Assembly: GCA_001787035.1 (NCBI GenBank)
Contig: MFUY01000011.1
Location: 32,484-38,659 of the forward strand
DNA: 6,176 nt
DNA from: Candidatus Nomurabacteria bacterium RIFCSPLOWO2_01_FULL_41_12
Lineage (GTDB): Bacteria; Patescibacteriota; Minisyncoccia; Phycocordibacterales; UBA9973
Reading direction: 5' to 3'
In this document: positions 1-5,995 of the stretch, one piece after another
Numbering within the stretch: position 1 is the stretch's first letter
How the letters are laid out: each line of letters starts with the position of its first letter
Position numbers and translations under genes: made by a program
Notes under the pieces: model-generated
What the model was told of the DNA's origin: nothing
Database searches by the model: none
The model's input: the letters and a program-made list of their open reading frames with translations, nothing else

Positions 1-369
1 TTAGATAATACTCCGGAGCCGGAACGCTGTATTAGCACGCTTATTTATGTGCTCTCGGCGCAATTTCATTTAGATGCTGATAAAATTGTAAATTATTGCT
101 CCGATTTACCAGAGGTGTGGCAGGGCCGATGCTTTGCCAATGCGGCAACCAGAATGATTGAAACTGATTATAGCTTAGCAGAAAGGGCAGTATCCGTTTG
201 TAATGCTCCATCTCGCTTGGAGGTTAAAAATGAATGTTTTCGGGAATTACTCATATTTTCTACTTATAATTACCACCCTAAGTCAGAAGGGTTTTATACA
301 CTTTGTGAGAGTTTGCCTGGAGACTGGCAGACCAAATGTTTAGCAAATAAAAAAAATGAAAGAATATAA
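1..369 (+). CDS. C-terminal part of a cysteine-pair repeat protein (5' end outside window)
   Basis: The frame is open from the first base, so this is the last 122 codons of a longer gene. A GTG at 49 could serve as a start, but homology-bearing sequence continues upstream of it (Cys at codon 10), so I treat the gene as truncated by the window edge. The visible part holds three cysteine pairs, at residues 33/44, 67/79 and 102/113. Successive pairs are 34-35 residues apart, and two of the three contain an LPxxW motif between the cysteines. The last 45 residues match the end of the 712-residue protein encoded at 1799-3937: the CFxE stretch, the final Cys pair with a P-x-x-W, and a short polar tail. 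It is therefore a paralogue of that domain and probably an extracytoplasmic alpha-helical repeat protein with a disulfide in each unit (inference). The stop overlaps the next gene by 14 bases, so the two are probably co-transcribed. Its exact function is unknown. Confidence 0.85.
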   Translation, partial: LDNTPEPERCISTLIYVLSAQFHLDADKIVNYCSDLPEVWQGRCFANAATRMIETDYSLAERAVSVCNAPSRLEVKNECFRELLIFSTYNYHPKSEGFYTLCESLPGDWQTKCLANKKNERI

Positions 370-832
370 ACAGCTTCAAAAATTTATTGTTATTTTCTTG
401 ATATTTTATTTTATTGCTGGTTTATCAACCGAAGTACTTCTTCCCGGTAGAGAAAAAGATATTCCGATGTTTTTTTCATGGTTTTTATTTGACCAAACTC
501 CCAATGAAAAATGGTCTACGGAATATGCCGCCAGGATTCTTGAATTTGACGGCAAAATATTTAACCCTCCAATTCTTTTTAACGAGGCTTATGGTATTAT
601 TGATAAGCCTAATTCTTCCAAAATGCGCGATCTTATCAGGAGACTTGTTTCTAGTACTGCCATGGGCGCACTTCGGGAAAGTGAACAGCTTCGGAGGCTT
701 TTGGAGCAAATATACTTGCCGGCGCCCATTCGCTATGAACTTGTGATTCTTTCTTATGACCCAATACGGCGTTTCCAGACAGGAGAGTTCGCTGACATTA
801 AAAAGCTCGGAGAGTTTACTAAAAATAATTAA
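356..832 (+). CDS. Small membrane-anchored protein next to an HTTM-like gene
   Basis: This is a 158-residue protein with one clear hydrophobic helix at about residues 10-25 (after a Lys-rich start), which should anchor it with the rest outside the cytoplasm. The remainder is soluble and has no cysteines. It contains an FSWFLF segment near 40-45, the stretch ILEFDGKIFNPP at 61-72, an Arg/Leu-rich helical part at 90-120 and a strand-like YELVILSYDPIRRF at 127-140. I do not recognise a named family. Its position directly before the multi-pass protein, with stop and start overlapping in TAATG, suggests the two products work together. No Shine-Dalgarno sequence precedes the ATG, which lies inside the end of the preceding gene, so translation is probably coupled. 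The opposite-strand and frame-shifted open frames here have no protein-like features, and I regard them as shadows. Confidence 0.85.
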   Translation: MKEYKQLQKFIVIFLIFYFIAGLSTEVLLPGREKDIPMFFSWFLFDQTPNEKWSTEYAARILEFDGKIFNPPILFNEAYGIIDKPNSSKMRDLIRRLVSSTAMGALRESEQLRRLLEQIYLPAPIRYELVILSYDPIRRFQTGEFADIKKLGEFTKNN

Positions 833-1809
833 TGAATTTATTGCAATATATAAATAAATATTTTTACGACGATTCTCCATTGGCAAAAATAGAGAATTAT
901 GTCCAAAAGGATGAACCGTTTTTTACCGCGCAGCTTTTGGTGAGAGTATATTATTTTTTTCTGCTCTATTCTTCTATCACCTTTTTTTCTTCATGGGACT
1001 TTTCAATCGGTCCACAGACGGATATCTCATTTATATTACCTATAAGCTGGCTTAAGTACGCGGGCTTTCCATTGGGTATGATTATAATCCGTTTGTCTTT
1101 TATTGTGACCAGTCTTTTAGCTTCTATTGCGCCTCAATTTCGTCTAGTCAGGATACTTTCTTTTGTCGCGCTTCTTGAATTTGTTTCGCTTTATTTTTCA
1201 GTCCTTCAACTTGATGTTGACTGGTATACGATGCTACTTGTGTCTTTTCTTTTGATTTTCTTGCCGGACAAATGGGGTAAAATTAATTTGTTTCCAGTTA
1301 TCGCCCGTCAGAAATTTCTTCTGGTATTTTGGGGGTGCCAGGCTATTGTCGCTCTTACTTACTCTATGGCTGGTCTTGGTAAGCTGGTGGGGGGAGTAAG
1401 CCAACTTCTCGCAGGCGAATCTTTTATGCTTGAAATGAAAGCGGGAGCTTTACAAGTGGCTAATCGTCTTATTGTCACTAATAGCACCAGTCTTTTGGGC
1501 CCTTGGGGAGTGGATCATTATATTTTTCTTTGGCCATTTTTTATCGGAACAATTTATCTGCTCCTTTTTTCATTTGTCGCCGTCTTTCGTCCAAATATCC
1601 ACAGACTATGGGGTTTTGGCCTGATTCTTTTTCATATTGGCAATTATCTTTTCATTAACATAGGATTTAGCGCCCATATTTTCCTTCTATCTCTTCTTTT
1701 TCTGGCTTCGCCTTTTGCACCGAGCATAGTCTCGTGGCGGGAGATATTAGATGATTTGCCAATTTTAGGTTTCGCTTTAAGGCTTTTTAAAAATAAATAT
1801 GCTTCATAA
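832..1809 (+). CDS. Multi-pass membrane protein, HTTM / vitamin K-dependent carboxylase-like
   Basis: The 325-residue product has about seven to eight hydrophobic helices, at roughly residues 37-53, 82-99, 103-122, 132-145, 163-181, 231-251, 259-277 and 279-295. It resembles the HTTM (horizontally transferred transmembrane) domain proteins related to vitamin K-dependent gamma-carboxylase. The resemblance lies in a Y-S-M-A-G-L-G-K-L stretch at 177-185 following a helix, and in a late LFHIGNYLFINIGF helix (266-279) followed directly by an AHIFLLSLLFL helix. In that family the helix before the AGLxKL-type motif and the late His-containing helix are typical. The enzymatic activity of bacterial HTTM proteins is largely unestablished, so carboxylation should not be assumed. 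The start ATG overlaps the previous stop by one base, and the end overlaps the next start by 11 bases, placing it in the middle of a coupled operon with two Cys-repeat proteins. Family placement is from recalled pattern, not a search. Confidence 0.75.
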   Translation: MNLLQYINKYFYDDSPLAKIENYVQKDEPFFTAQLLVRVYYFFLLYSSITFFSSWDFSIGPQTDISFILPISWLKYAGFPLGMIIIRLSFIVTSLLASIAPQFRLVRILSFVALLEFVSLYFSVLQLDVDWYTMLLVSFLLIFLPDKWGKINLFPVIARQKFLLVFWGCQAIVALTYSMAGLGKLVGGVSQLLAGESFMLEMKAGALQVANRLIVTNSTSLLGPWGVDHYIFLWPFFIGTIYLLLFSFVAVFRPNIHRLWGFGLILFHIGNYLFINIGFSAHIFLLSLLFLASPFAPSIVSWREILDDLPILGFALRLFKNKYAS

Positions 1810-3937
1810 TAAAAAAAATTTTAATATTTTAAGTTTTCTACTAATTGCATTAATAATGGTTTATTTATCGGTGGCGGCATCATTTCAAAAAATAAGGCCG
1901 GAGAGCGCGCAAGCTTTTACGCTTATTGTAGAGGGAAAAGAACGCAATTATATTGCGTACGTACCTGACGTTTTTGCCGACGCGCAAAATGCATTTCCTG
2001 TGGTAATCGTGTTACATGGCGGCGGCGGACCGATGGGGAATGCACAAATGATGATGGATGTAAGTAATTGGGCGCAAAAAGCGGAAAAAGAAAAATTTTT
2101 AGCAGTTTTTCCCAACGGTACTCTTCGTGATCCGGGGAGGCCCATAGAACTCACTGGCAACATACAAGAGTGGAGTGACGGGTCAGGTAGGTCATATGCC
2201 GAACAAAATGGAGTTGATGACGTTGCATTTATCAACACGCTTATTGATGATTTACTTATAAAATTTCCCGCGGACAAAGAGCGGATTTTCGTGACCGGTT
2301 TTTCCAATGGGGCTTCTATGACTTTCCGCGTCGGTGTAGAGCTTGCGGACAGAATTGCAGCCATTGCTTCGGTTGCCGGCGTGCTTTCTAATTCTCTGGA
2401 TGCCACAAATTCTCCCGTATCGCTTCTTTATATTAGTGGCTCGGAAGATAAGCGTCCTAGTAGCTTATCCCCCAAAAATAGTTTTAATATTAATAGCAGG
2501 GAAGATAAGCGTCCTAAAATTGTAACTAAAAATTCTTTTTCTTCAGAAAATCCTGTTGCATTATGGGCGCAAATGCTTGCTTGCCCTTCTCAGCCGGAAG
2601 TCAATTTAGAAAATAAAAACATAAAAACCATCATTTATAGCTCTTGTCGGGGGAATACTGAAGTTATTTCATATACGGTTTTAAGCATGGGGCATGTATA
2701 TCCCGGAGCGCAAACCGAACTTTGGGAAGAGGGCGCTGACAATCCCGCGAATGACATTCTTAATGCTACCGATGCTGTTTGGGATTTTTTTAAAAAGCAT
2801 AAGAAATCTTCCGCGCAATCATCAGCCCGTAATGTCCAATGTCAGACTCTCAGTGAACGCAATAAAAAAATTCAATGCTGGGAAAAAGCATTAAATGCGG
2901 AGCTTAAAGAGAGTGGCCTCGAGGCCTCCTTTGTTTTATTTAAAGAACTTTATGACGCTGATCAGGATTTTGCCGGTGAATGTCATGCTTTCACTCATTT
3001 GATTGGCACCGAAGCATATAACCTTTTTAAAAATAATAAAGATTTTTCCGTGCCGGCCATTGTTTCCTTCTGTAATTATGGGTTCTATCACGGTTTTATG
3101 GAAGCATTATTGACCACTGGCGGGAATATTGAAGAGGCGCGCAAATTTTGCACATATATTGACCGCAAGCTCTCTGTGGAAAATCCGGAGTCTCCGGAAC
3201 AATGCTATCACGGCATTGGACATGGGAATGCCGGTGTGCACGACAAGCGTCTCTTCGGTAATGCGGATGCCATAATTAGAGAAGGACTTAAAATATGTAA
3301 ACTCGTTTCGGATACTAAAGACCGTCTTTACCGCTGCGCTTCCGGAGTTTACAATGCTATTTCTGATTTTCACATAGAGGGGGAATTCGGTTTTTCTATG
3401 GATATGATTGACCCGGAAGATCCATTAAAGATCTGTAACGGACAACTCAAAGAGTATCAAGAGCCTTGTTATGGCAATATGAAAAGCGTTGTATCATCAG
3501 TAACTGGCGGAGATTTTAAAAAGGTTGTTGCAATTATTTCTAAAATTCCTGATATGCGTAATGCCGAGGTGGCGATGTGGTATCTGGCTGGATATAATAT
3601 GCAGACTAAGCTTTACTTGAAAGATTATTATCCGGATATTGCCATTTGCCGTTCTGCTTTACCGAATTTATATCTTCCTTGCATCAGGGGGCTGGCGACC
3701 GGCTTTTTGTGGTATGCAAAGCCGGAGGAAGAATACAAAAGTGCGCTTAACTTTTGCGCCTTAGATATTTTGCGCCCGGAAGAAAAAGAGGCTTGTTTTT
3801 CGGAAATTATTCCACGGCTCTCATTTTATTACTCATATACTAAAGTAATAGAAATATGCGAAACAAAACTTGTGCCGGATGCCTGGAAGGGTATATGCAG
3901 GACTAAACAGCTAAACCAGCCCGTTGAGAGATTCTGA
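1799..3937 (+). CDS. Exported LpqC/PHB-depolymerase-type esterase fused to a Cys/His-rich repeat domain
   Basis: This is a 712-residue two-domain protein. Residues 9-27 form a signal peptide or membrane anchor with no lipobox. Residues about 39-335 are an alpha/beta hydrolase of the polyhydroxybutyrate depolymerase / LpqC / feruloyl esterase type. Visible are the oxyanion-hole HGGGG (73-77), the nucleophile motif GFSNG with Ser169, an acidic motif SGSED (candidate Asp217), and GHVYPG with His299, equivalent to the family's GHxWPG. Cys262 and Cys283 match a usual cysteine pair of these esterases. Substrate cannot be read from the sequence. Residues about 345-705 are a Cys/His-rich domain: H396AFTH400LIG, then H431GF, then C469YHGIGHG476, followed by cysteine pairs 500/513, 546/557, 617/628, 653/666 and 687/700. 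This part aligns along its length with the minus-strand protein at 3946-4977 and, at its end, with the partial gene at 1-369. The ATG lies inside the preceding gene and has no Shine-Dalgarno sequence. A near-duplication follows the Asp motif (2443-2539). Confidence 0.88.
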   Translation: MLHNKKNFNILSFLLIALIMVYLSVAASFQKIRPESAQAFTLIVEGKERNYIAYVPDVFADAQNAFPVVIVLHGGGGPMGNAQMMMDVSNWAQKAEKEKFLAVFPNGTLRDPGRPIELTGNIQEWSDGSGRSYAEQNGVDDVAFINTLIDDLLIKFPADKERIFVTGFSNGASMTFRVGVELADRIAAIASVAGVLSNSLDATNSPVSLLYISGSEDKRPSSLSPKNSFNINSREDKRPKIVTKNSFSSENPVALWAQMLACPSQPEVNLENKNIKTIIYSSCRGNTEVISYTVLSMGHVYPGAQTELWEEGADNPANDILNATDAVWDFFKKHKKSSAQSSARNVQCQTLSERNKKIQCWEKALNAELKESGLEASFVLFKELYDADQDFAGECHAFTHLIGTEAYNLFKNNKDFSVPAIVSFCNYGFYHGFMEALLTTGGNIEEARKFCTYIDRKLSVENPESPEQCYHGIGHGNAGVHDKRLFGNADAIIREGLKICKLVSDTKDRLYRCASGVYNAISDFHIEGEFGFSMDMIDPEDPLKICNGQLKEYQEPCYGNMKSVVSSVTGGDFKKVVAIISKIPDMRNAEVAMWYLAGYNMQTKLYLKDYYPDIAICRSALPNLYLPCIRGLATGFLWYAKPEEEYKSALNFCALDILRPEEKEACFSEIIPRLSFYYSYTKVIEICETKLVPDAWKGICRTKQLNQPVERF
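2443..2539 (+). repeat. In-frame tandem duplication with hairpin inside the esterase domain
   Basis: A 17-base exact direct repeat (ggaagataagcgtccta) lies at 2443-2459 and 2500-2516, an offset of 57 bases or 19 codons. It encodes EDKRP twice (residues 216-220 and 235-239), each copy followed four or five codons later by KNSF. The first copy also forms an inverted repeat, gataagc (2447-2453) with gcttatc (2463-2469), around a 9-base loop. The stretch falls directly at the expected catalytic Asp of the esterase, so the Asp motif itself is present twice (Asp217 and Asp236). It is most simply a local tandem duplication that has since diverged. A small palindromic insertion into the gene is an alternative. 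Confidence 0.75.
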
Positions 3938-3945
3938 TTTTAAAT
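3938..3945. other. Convergent gene junction without visible terminator
   Basis: Only 8 AT-rich bases separate the TGA of the esterase fusion from the TAA of the minus-strand Cys/His protein. I see no GC-rich hairpin followed by a T-run on either strand within or just beyond the junction. Transcripts from the two sides may overlap, and the pair may end inside each other's coding sequence. Confidence 0.5.
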
Positions 3946-4977
3946 TTATTTATTGCCGGGGCCGCTTCTTTCTAAGCACCGTTTTTTGTTTTCTTTACCT
4001 AGTCCCTCGCAAATATTTGGCGCAAATTGCCGGACAGGTAGAAGTCCGTAGAATTGTTCGGTGGCGGACATGCGACAAAATAGTTTTCCTTCTTTATTTG
4101 GCATTTTTTCACATTGTTGTATTGTTAAAGCTACCTCATAATTACTTGAAGCAGCGGAACTTGTACCAATTCCTAGAAAGCACGCATTTTTGTCATCCAT
4201 ATTATTAACGGCTTCGCAAAGTTTCCCCATACGTGTGAAATCACTTCCAAATACAGCTTGCCACCAAGGGCCAAGGTGGTAATAGCAGGATTGATGATAC
4301 TTCTTTGGCATCGCCGGACAGGGCGCATAAGGATTTTCTGTATCTAGGGGTCGGATTTGCAGAAATTCGTCCGATGCGGTCGGGATGCTTGCTTCCATAA
4401 AAACACCGAGGGTGCAATTGACTATAGGATGAATAGGTTTTAGCTTATCACAGGCCTCTAGCGCTTCCATAAAACGTTTGGGGCCCATATAGTCATAGAC
4501 TCCGTGTCCTGTGCCGTGTTGGCAACTGATTGCTTCGGAGCCGACCACTTGATGGCAAACAGCGTCTAGGGCAGAAAGCGCATTTAAGCCTTCTTCTACA
4601 ATCGCGGCGCTCACAAAACCATGAAAGCAACCCGGGTTAAATGCAAAGTCGCATAAAGTCACGCTTTTCATGCCCTCATTTTGGTAAAGTATTTCTCCGA
4701 AAAGATGGGAAGCAAGATGACGAATGCGAAAGTCCTTTTTACTATAGGCTGTTTTAAATTCTTTATAAGCTACATCTGCCCCGGCGAAATGAATATACTC
4801 TGTCCACTCTTCTCGGAGTTTTACAACATTAAAGTCTGAGATCTTAGAGACTGCGCCACTTTCCTCTAGTGTTGATGGTACATTATGTTCGGTAAAAAAG
4901 ATGCTATACCCGACGGCAAATAAGACCACACCTACCATCGCATATCTAACAATGGTTGCAATATTGGTTTTGGTCAT
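3946..4977 (-). CDS. Membrane-anchored Cys/His-rich repeat protein (paralogue of the esterase-fused domain)
   Basis: The 343-residue product has one N-terminal membrane helix (about 9-28, no lipobox) and an extracytoplasmic domain. The domain opens with H87LASH91LFG, then C117FHGF121 and C152QHGTGHG159, matching in order the His motifs of the fusion protein at 1799-3937. All 14 cysteines fall in seven pairs: 109/117, 141/152, 176/188, 220/231, 254/266, 289/301 and 323/334. Six of the pairs have 10-11 residues between, and most pairs repeat every 34-35 residues, the length of TPR- or Sel1-type helical hairpins. A shared DxExPxxxC...CY segment (212-232) and a following G-x-DF (244-247) strengthen the homology. 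No catalytic domain is attached. Likely roles (inference only) are a disulfide-stabilised scaffold, or metal or redox cofactor binding through the His/Cys module. It lies 41 bases downstream of a cupredoxin-like gene on the same strand, so the two may be co-transcribed. No Shine-Dalgarno sequence is visible. Confidence 0.88.
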   Translation of the reverse strand: MTKTNIATIVRYAMVGVVLFAVGYSIFFTEHNVPSTLEESGAVSKISDFNVVKLREEWTEYIHFAGADVAYKEFKTAYSKKDFRIRHLASHLFGEILYQNEGMKSVTLCDFAFNPGCFHGFVSAAIVEEGLNALSALDAVCHQVVGSEAISCQHGTGHGVYDYMGPKRFMEALEACDKLKPIHPIVNCTLGVFMEASIPTASDEFLQIRPLDTENPYAPCPAMPKKYHQSCYYHLGPWWQAVFGSDFTRMGKLCEAVNNMDDKNACFLGIGTSSAASSNYEVALTIQQCEKMPNKEGKLFCRMSATEQFYGLLPVRQFAPNICEGLGKENKKRCLERSGPGNK

Positions 4978-5018
4978 GATGTAGCATAGTTTATGAATTA
5001 GCTATTTGCTGTAAAAGA

Positions 5019-5486
5019 TTATTCTTCTACAAAGAGAATACCGGCCGGGCCAGATACCCTGTCGCACCCATAACTATAAAATCCTTTTCCTCTAAACAAA
5101 TCAAATTTGATTTCTGCCGTATTATTTGCTGCTACCGCATACTTGTATTTTCCGGACTCTAGTGTAATCTGGTGATTTTTCTCATCTTGGTTTATGATTG
5201 ACACTATTTTCCCAGGGATAGCTTTAAGAACCGTGGGGCTACCTTTGCAGTCTTTAATCGTTATACTATCTCCTTCTTTCGCCAAGCGCTGTGCTAAAAG
5301 GAAATACTCTTGCTGTTTTTCCGGAGTGGCATTTGGCCCGATATCCTGCATGAGCTTTTGTTCATCGGCATAGGTGGAGGGCTGGAGGGATTCTGGTATT
5401 TTAGGCTTTAGACCAGAATAGTTAAATACCAATACGATAGCTACGAGCACGAGAATAATGATAAGAAAAATTTTGCTATTAGACAT
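5019..5486 (-). CDS. Membrane-anchored cupredoxin-like protein with an incomplete type 1 copper site
   Basis: This 155-residue protein has an N-terminal membrane helix (about 5-22), a charged helical linker (about 38-72) and a cupredoxin-like beta domain (about 74-155). The domain shows a first strand ending in DC (Cys80), a central PGKIVSIINQDEKNHQITL stretch with His105, and a final FYSYGCDRVSGPAGILFV stretch with Cys141. In a classical blue copper protein the last loop reads Cys...His...Met. Here Cys141 is present, but the following His and Met positions are not (Val/Ser and Ile). His105, Cys141 and perhaps Cys80 could bind a metal, or the two cysteines could form a disulfide. The fold assignment rests on the motif pattern and length. 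It is divergent from another cupredoxin-like gene and lies upstream of the Cys/His repeat gene on the same strand. The ATG lies just 6 bases after a promoter-like -10 element, suggesting little or no 5' leader. Confidence 0.82.
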   Translation of the reverse strand: MSNSKIFLIIILVLVAIVLVFNYSGLKPKIPESLQPSTYADEQKLMQDIGPNATPEKQQEYFLLAQRLAKEGDSITIKDCKGSPTVLKAIPGKIVSIINQDEKNHQITLESGKYKYAVAANNTAEIKFDLFRGKGFYSYGCDRVSGPAGILFVEE

Positions 5487-5502
5487 GCCTCTATTGTATT
5501 AT
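5473..5502 (+). promoter_or_regulatory. Predicted promoter for the plus-strand cupredoxin gene
   Basis: TTGCTA (5473-5478) and TATTAT (5497-5502) are 18 bases apart, and the ATG at 5509 follows after 6 bases. The -10 element overlaps that of the minus-strand promoter by two bases, and the -35 element lies inside the coding start of the opposite gene. The spacing mirrors the minus-strand promoter exactly. The assignment uses consensus only. Confidence 0.45.
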
Positions 5503-5522
5503 AGAGATATGGCTTTAGTCAA
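5493..5522 (-). promoter_or_regulatory. Predicted promoter for the minus-strand cupredoxin / Cys-His operon
   Basis: Read on the minus strand, TTGACT (complement of 5517-5522) and TACAAT (complement of 5493-5498) are separated by 18 bases. The start codon follows 6 bases later, so the transcript would be nearly leaderless. A perfect TATAAT (complement of 5498-5503) overlaps it, but has no good -35 at the right distance. The assignment uses sigma-70 consensus only. Confidence 0.5.
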
Positions 5523-5925
5523 GGAATCCCGAAAAAGCGCATTGATTCTTATTATTCTATTGTTCTTTGGGCTATATTTATTTTACTTTCCTTCTAAAAC
5601 ACCTAGTGTTAAAGATGAAATATTATTTATTGCGAAGGATATGATTGCTCAAGGAGACATAGTTGTTAAAATAACCCCGGATGGGTTTATTCCTTTGGAA
5701 GTTAACATCAAGCAAGGAGAGAAAGTAGTTTGGTGGAATGAGAGCGGTGCTTATGCTTGGCCCGCGTCTGACCTACACCCCACCCATACTCTTTATTCTG
5801 CTTTTGACCCCTTGGAGCCTATACCAGAAGGCCAGGCCTGGGCTTTTGTTTTTAACAGAGCTGGAGAGTGGAAATATCATAACCATTTGAAGCCAAACGC
5901 TAGGGGGCTGGTGAGGGTTGAGTAG
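5509..5925 (+). CDS. Membrane-anchored cupredoxin-like protein with an all-histidine putative metal site
   Basis: I chose the ATG at 5509 (138 residues, MALVKESRKS start) over the in-frame ATG at 5458. The longer version would overlap the opposite gene, would add residues ahead of a proper Lys/Arg-flanked anchor, and would place the start before the predicted promoter. A membrane helix spans about 11-28 and a cupredoxin-like domain about 50-138. The domain shows ITPDGFIPLEVNIKQGEKVVWWN (in full 55-77), then WPASDLHPTH with His90 and His93, and finally WKYHNHLKPNARGLVRV with His124 and His126. His124 sits where classical blue copper proteins have Cys, and there is no Cys or Met in the domain. 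A His-only copper site is plausible but unproven. From memory, the WPASD-xHPTH and W-x-YHxHL-x-P motifs recur in Patescibacteria proteins. The gene is divergent from another cupredoxin-like gene with a different ligand set. Confidence 0.85.
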   Translation: MALVKESRKSALILIILLFFGLYLFYFPSKTPSVKDEILFIAKDMIAQGDIVVKITPDGFIPLEVNIKQGEKVVWWNESGAYAWPASDLHPTHTLYSAFDPLEPIPEGQAWAFVFNRAGEWKYHNHLKPNARGLVRVE

Positions 5926-5946
5926 GATAATATGCTATGATATACT
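5918..5946 (+). promoter_or_regulatory. Predicted promoter upstream of the Gly/Tyr-repeat gene
   Basis: TTGAGT (5918-5923, overlapping the end of the cupredoxin gene) and TATACT (5941-5946) are 17 bases apart. Transcription would start near 5953, giving a leader of about 43 bases. Other -10-like hexamers (TATGAT 5936-5941, TATAAT 5946-5951) crowd the same stretch, so the exact box is uncertain. The 70-base gap holds nothing else I can support. Confidence 0.45.
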
Positions 5947-5995
5947 ATAATGTGATTTAATTTGTCGGCGCTTATAAAGTATTTAATAAATTTTT

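Noticed and set aside
485..886. Minus-strand open frame of 133 codons
   Set aside because: It lies opposite two overlapping plus-strand genes with clear membrane segments. Its own translation shows no domain or signal features.
1948..2406. Minus-strand open frame of 152 codons opposite the esterase domain
   Set aside because: The plus strand encodes the recognisable HGGGG and GFSNG motifs here. The reverse frame is a Ser/Pro/Thr-rich shadow.
2915..2926. 12-base perfect palindrome ggcctcgaggcc
   Set aside because: It is internal to the coding sequence, isolated and without partner sites, so probably coincidental.
3184..3198. 15-base palindrome tccggag-t-ctccgga
   Set aside because: It lies within conserved-domain coding sequence (NPESPE), has no T-run, and is short enough to arise by chance.
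3184..3240. Possible c-type haem motif in the Cys/His domain
   Set aside because: The motif is CxHGxGHG with no CxxCH anywhere in the three repeat proteins, so covalent haem c attachment is not supported.
3924..4208. Plus-strand open frame of 94 codons after the esterase fusion
   Set aside because: It runs antisense to the conserved Cys-repeat protein at 3946-4977 and has no independent support.
4983..4988. Possible -10 box (TATGCT on the minus strand) 5 bases before the ATG at 4977
   Set aside because: No -35-like hexamer lies 16-19 bases upstream, and the gene is only 41 bases behind the cupredoxin gene, so read-through is a simpler explanation.
5458..5508. Upstream in-frame ATG extending the plus-strand cupredoxin gene by 17 codons
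   Set aside because: It would overlap the opposite gene's start by 29 bases, precede the predicted promoter, and add a stretch before an already proper anchor. The ATG at 5509 fits better.
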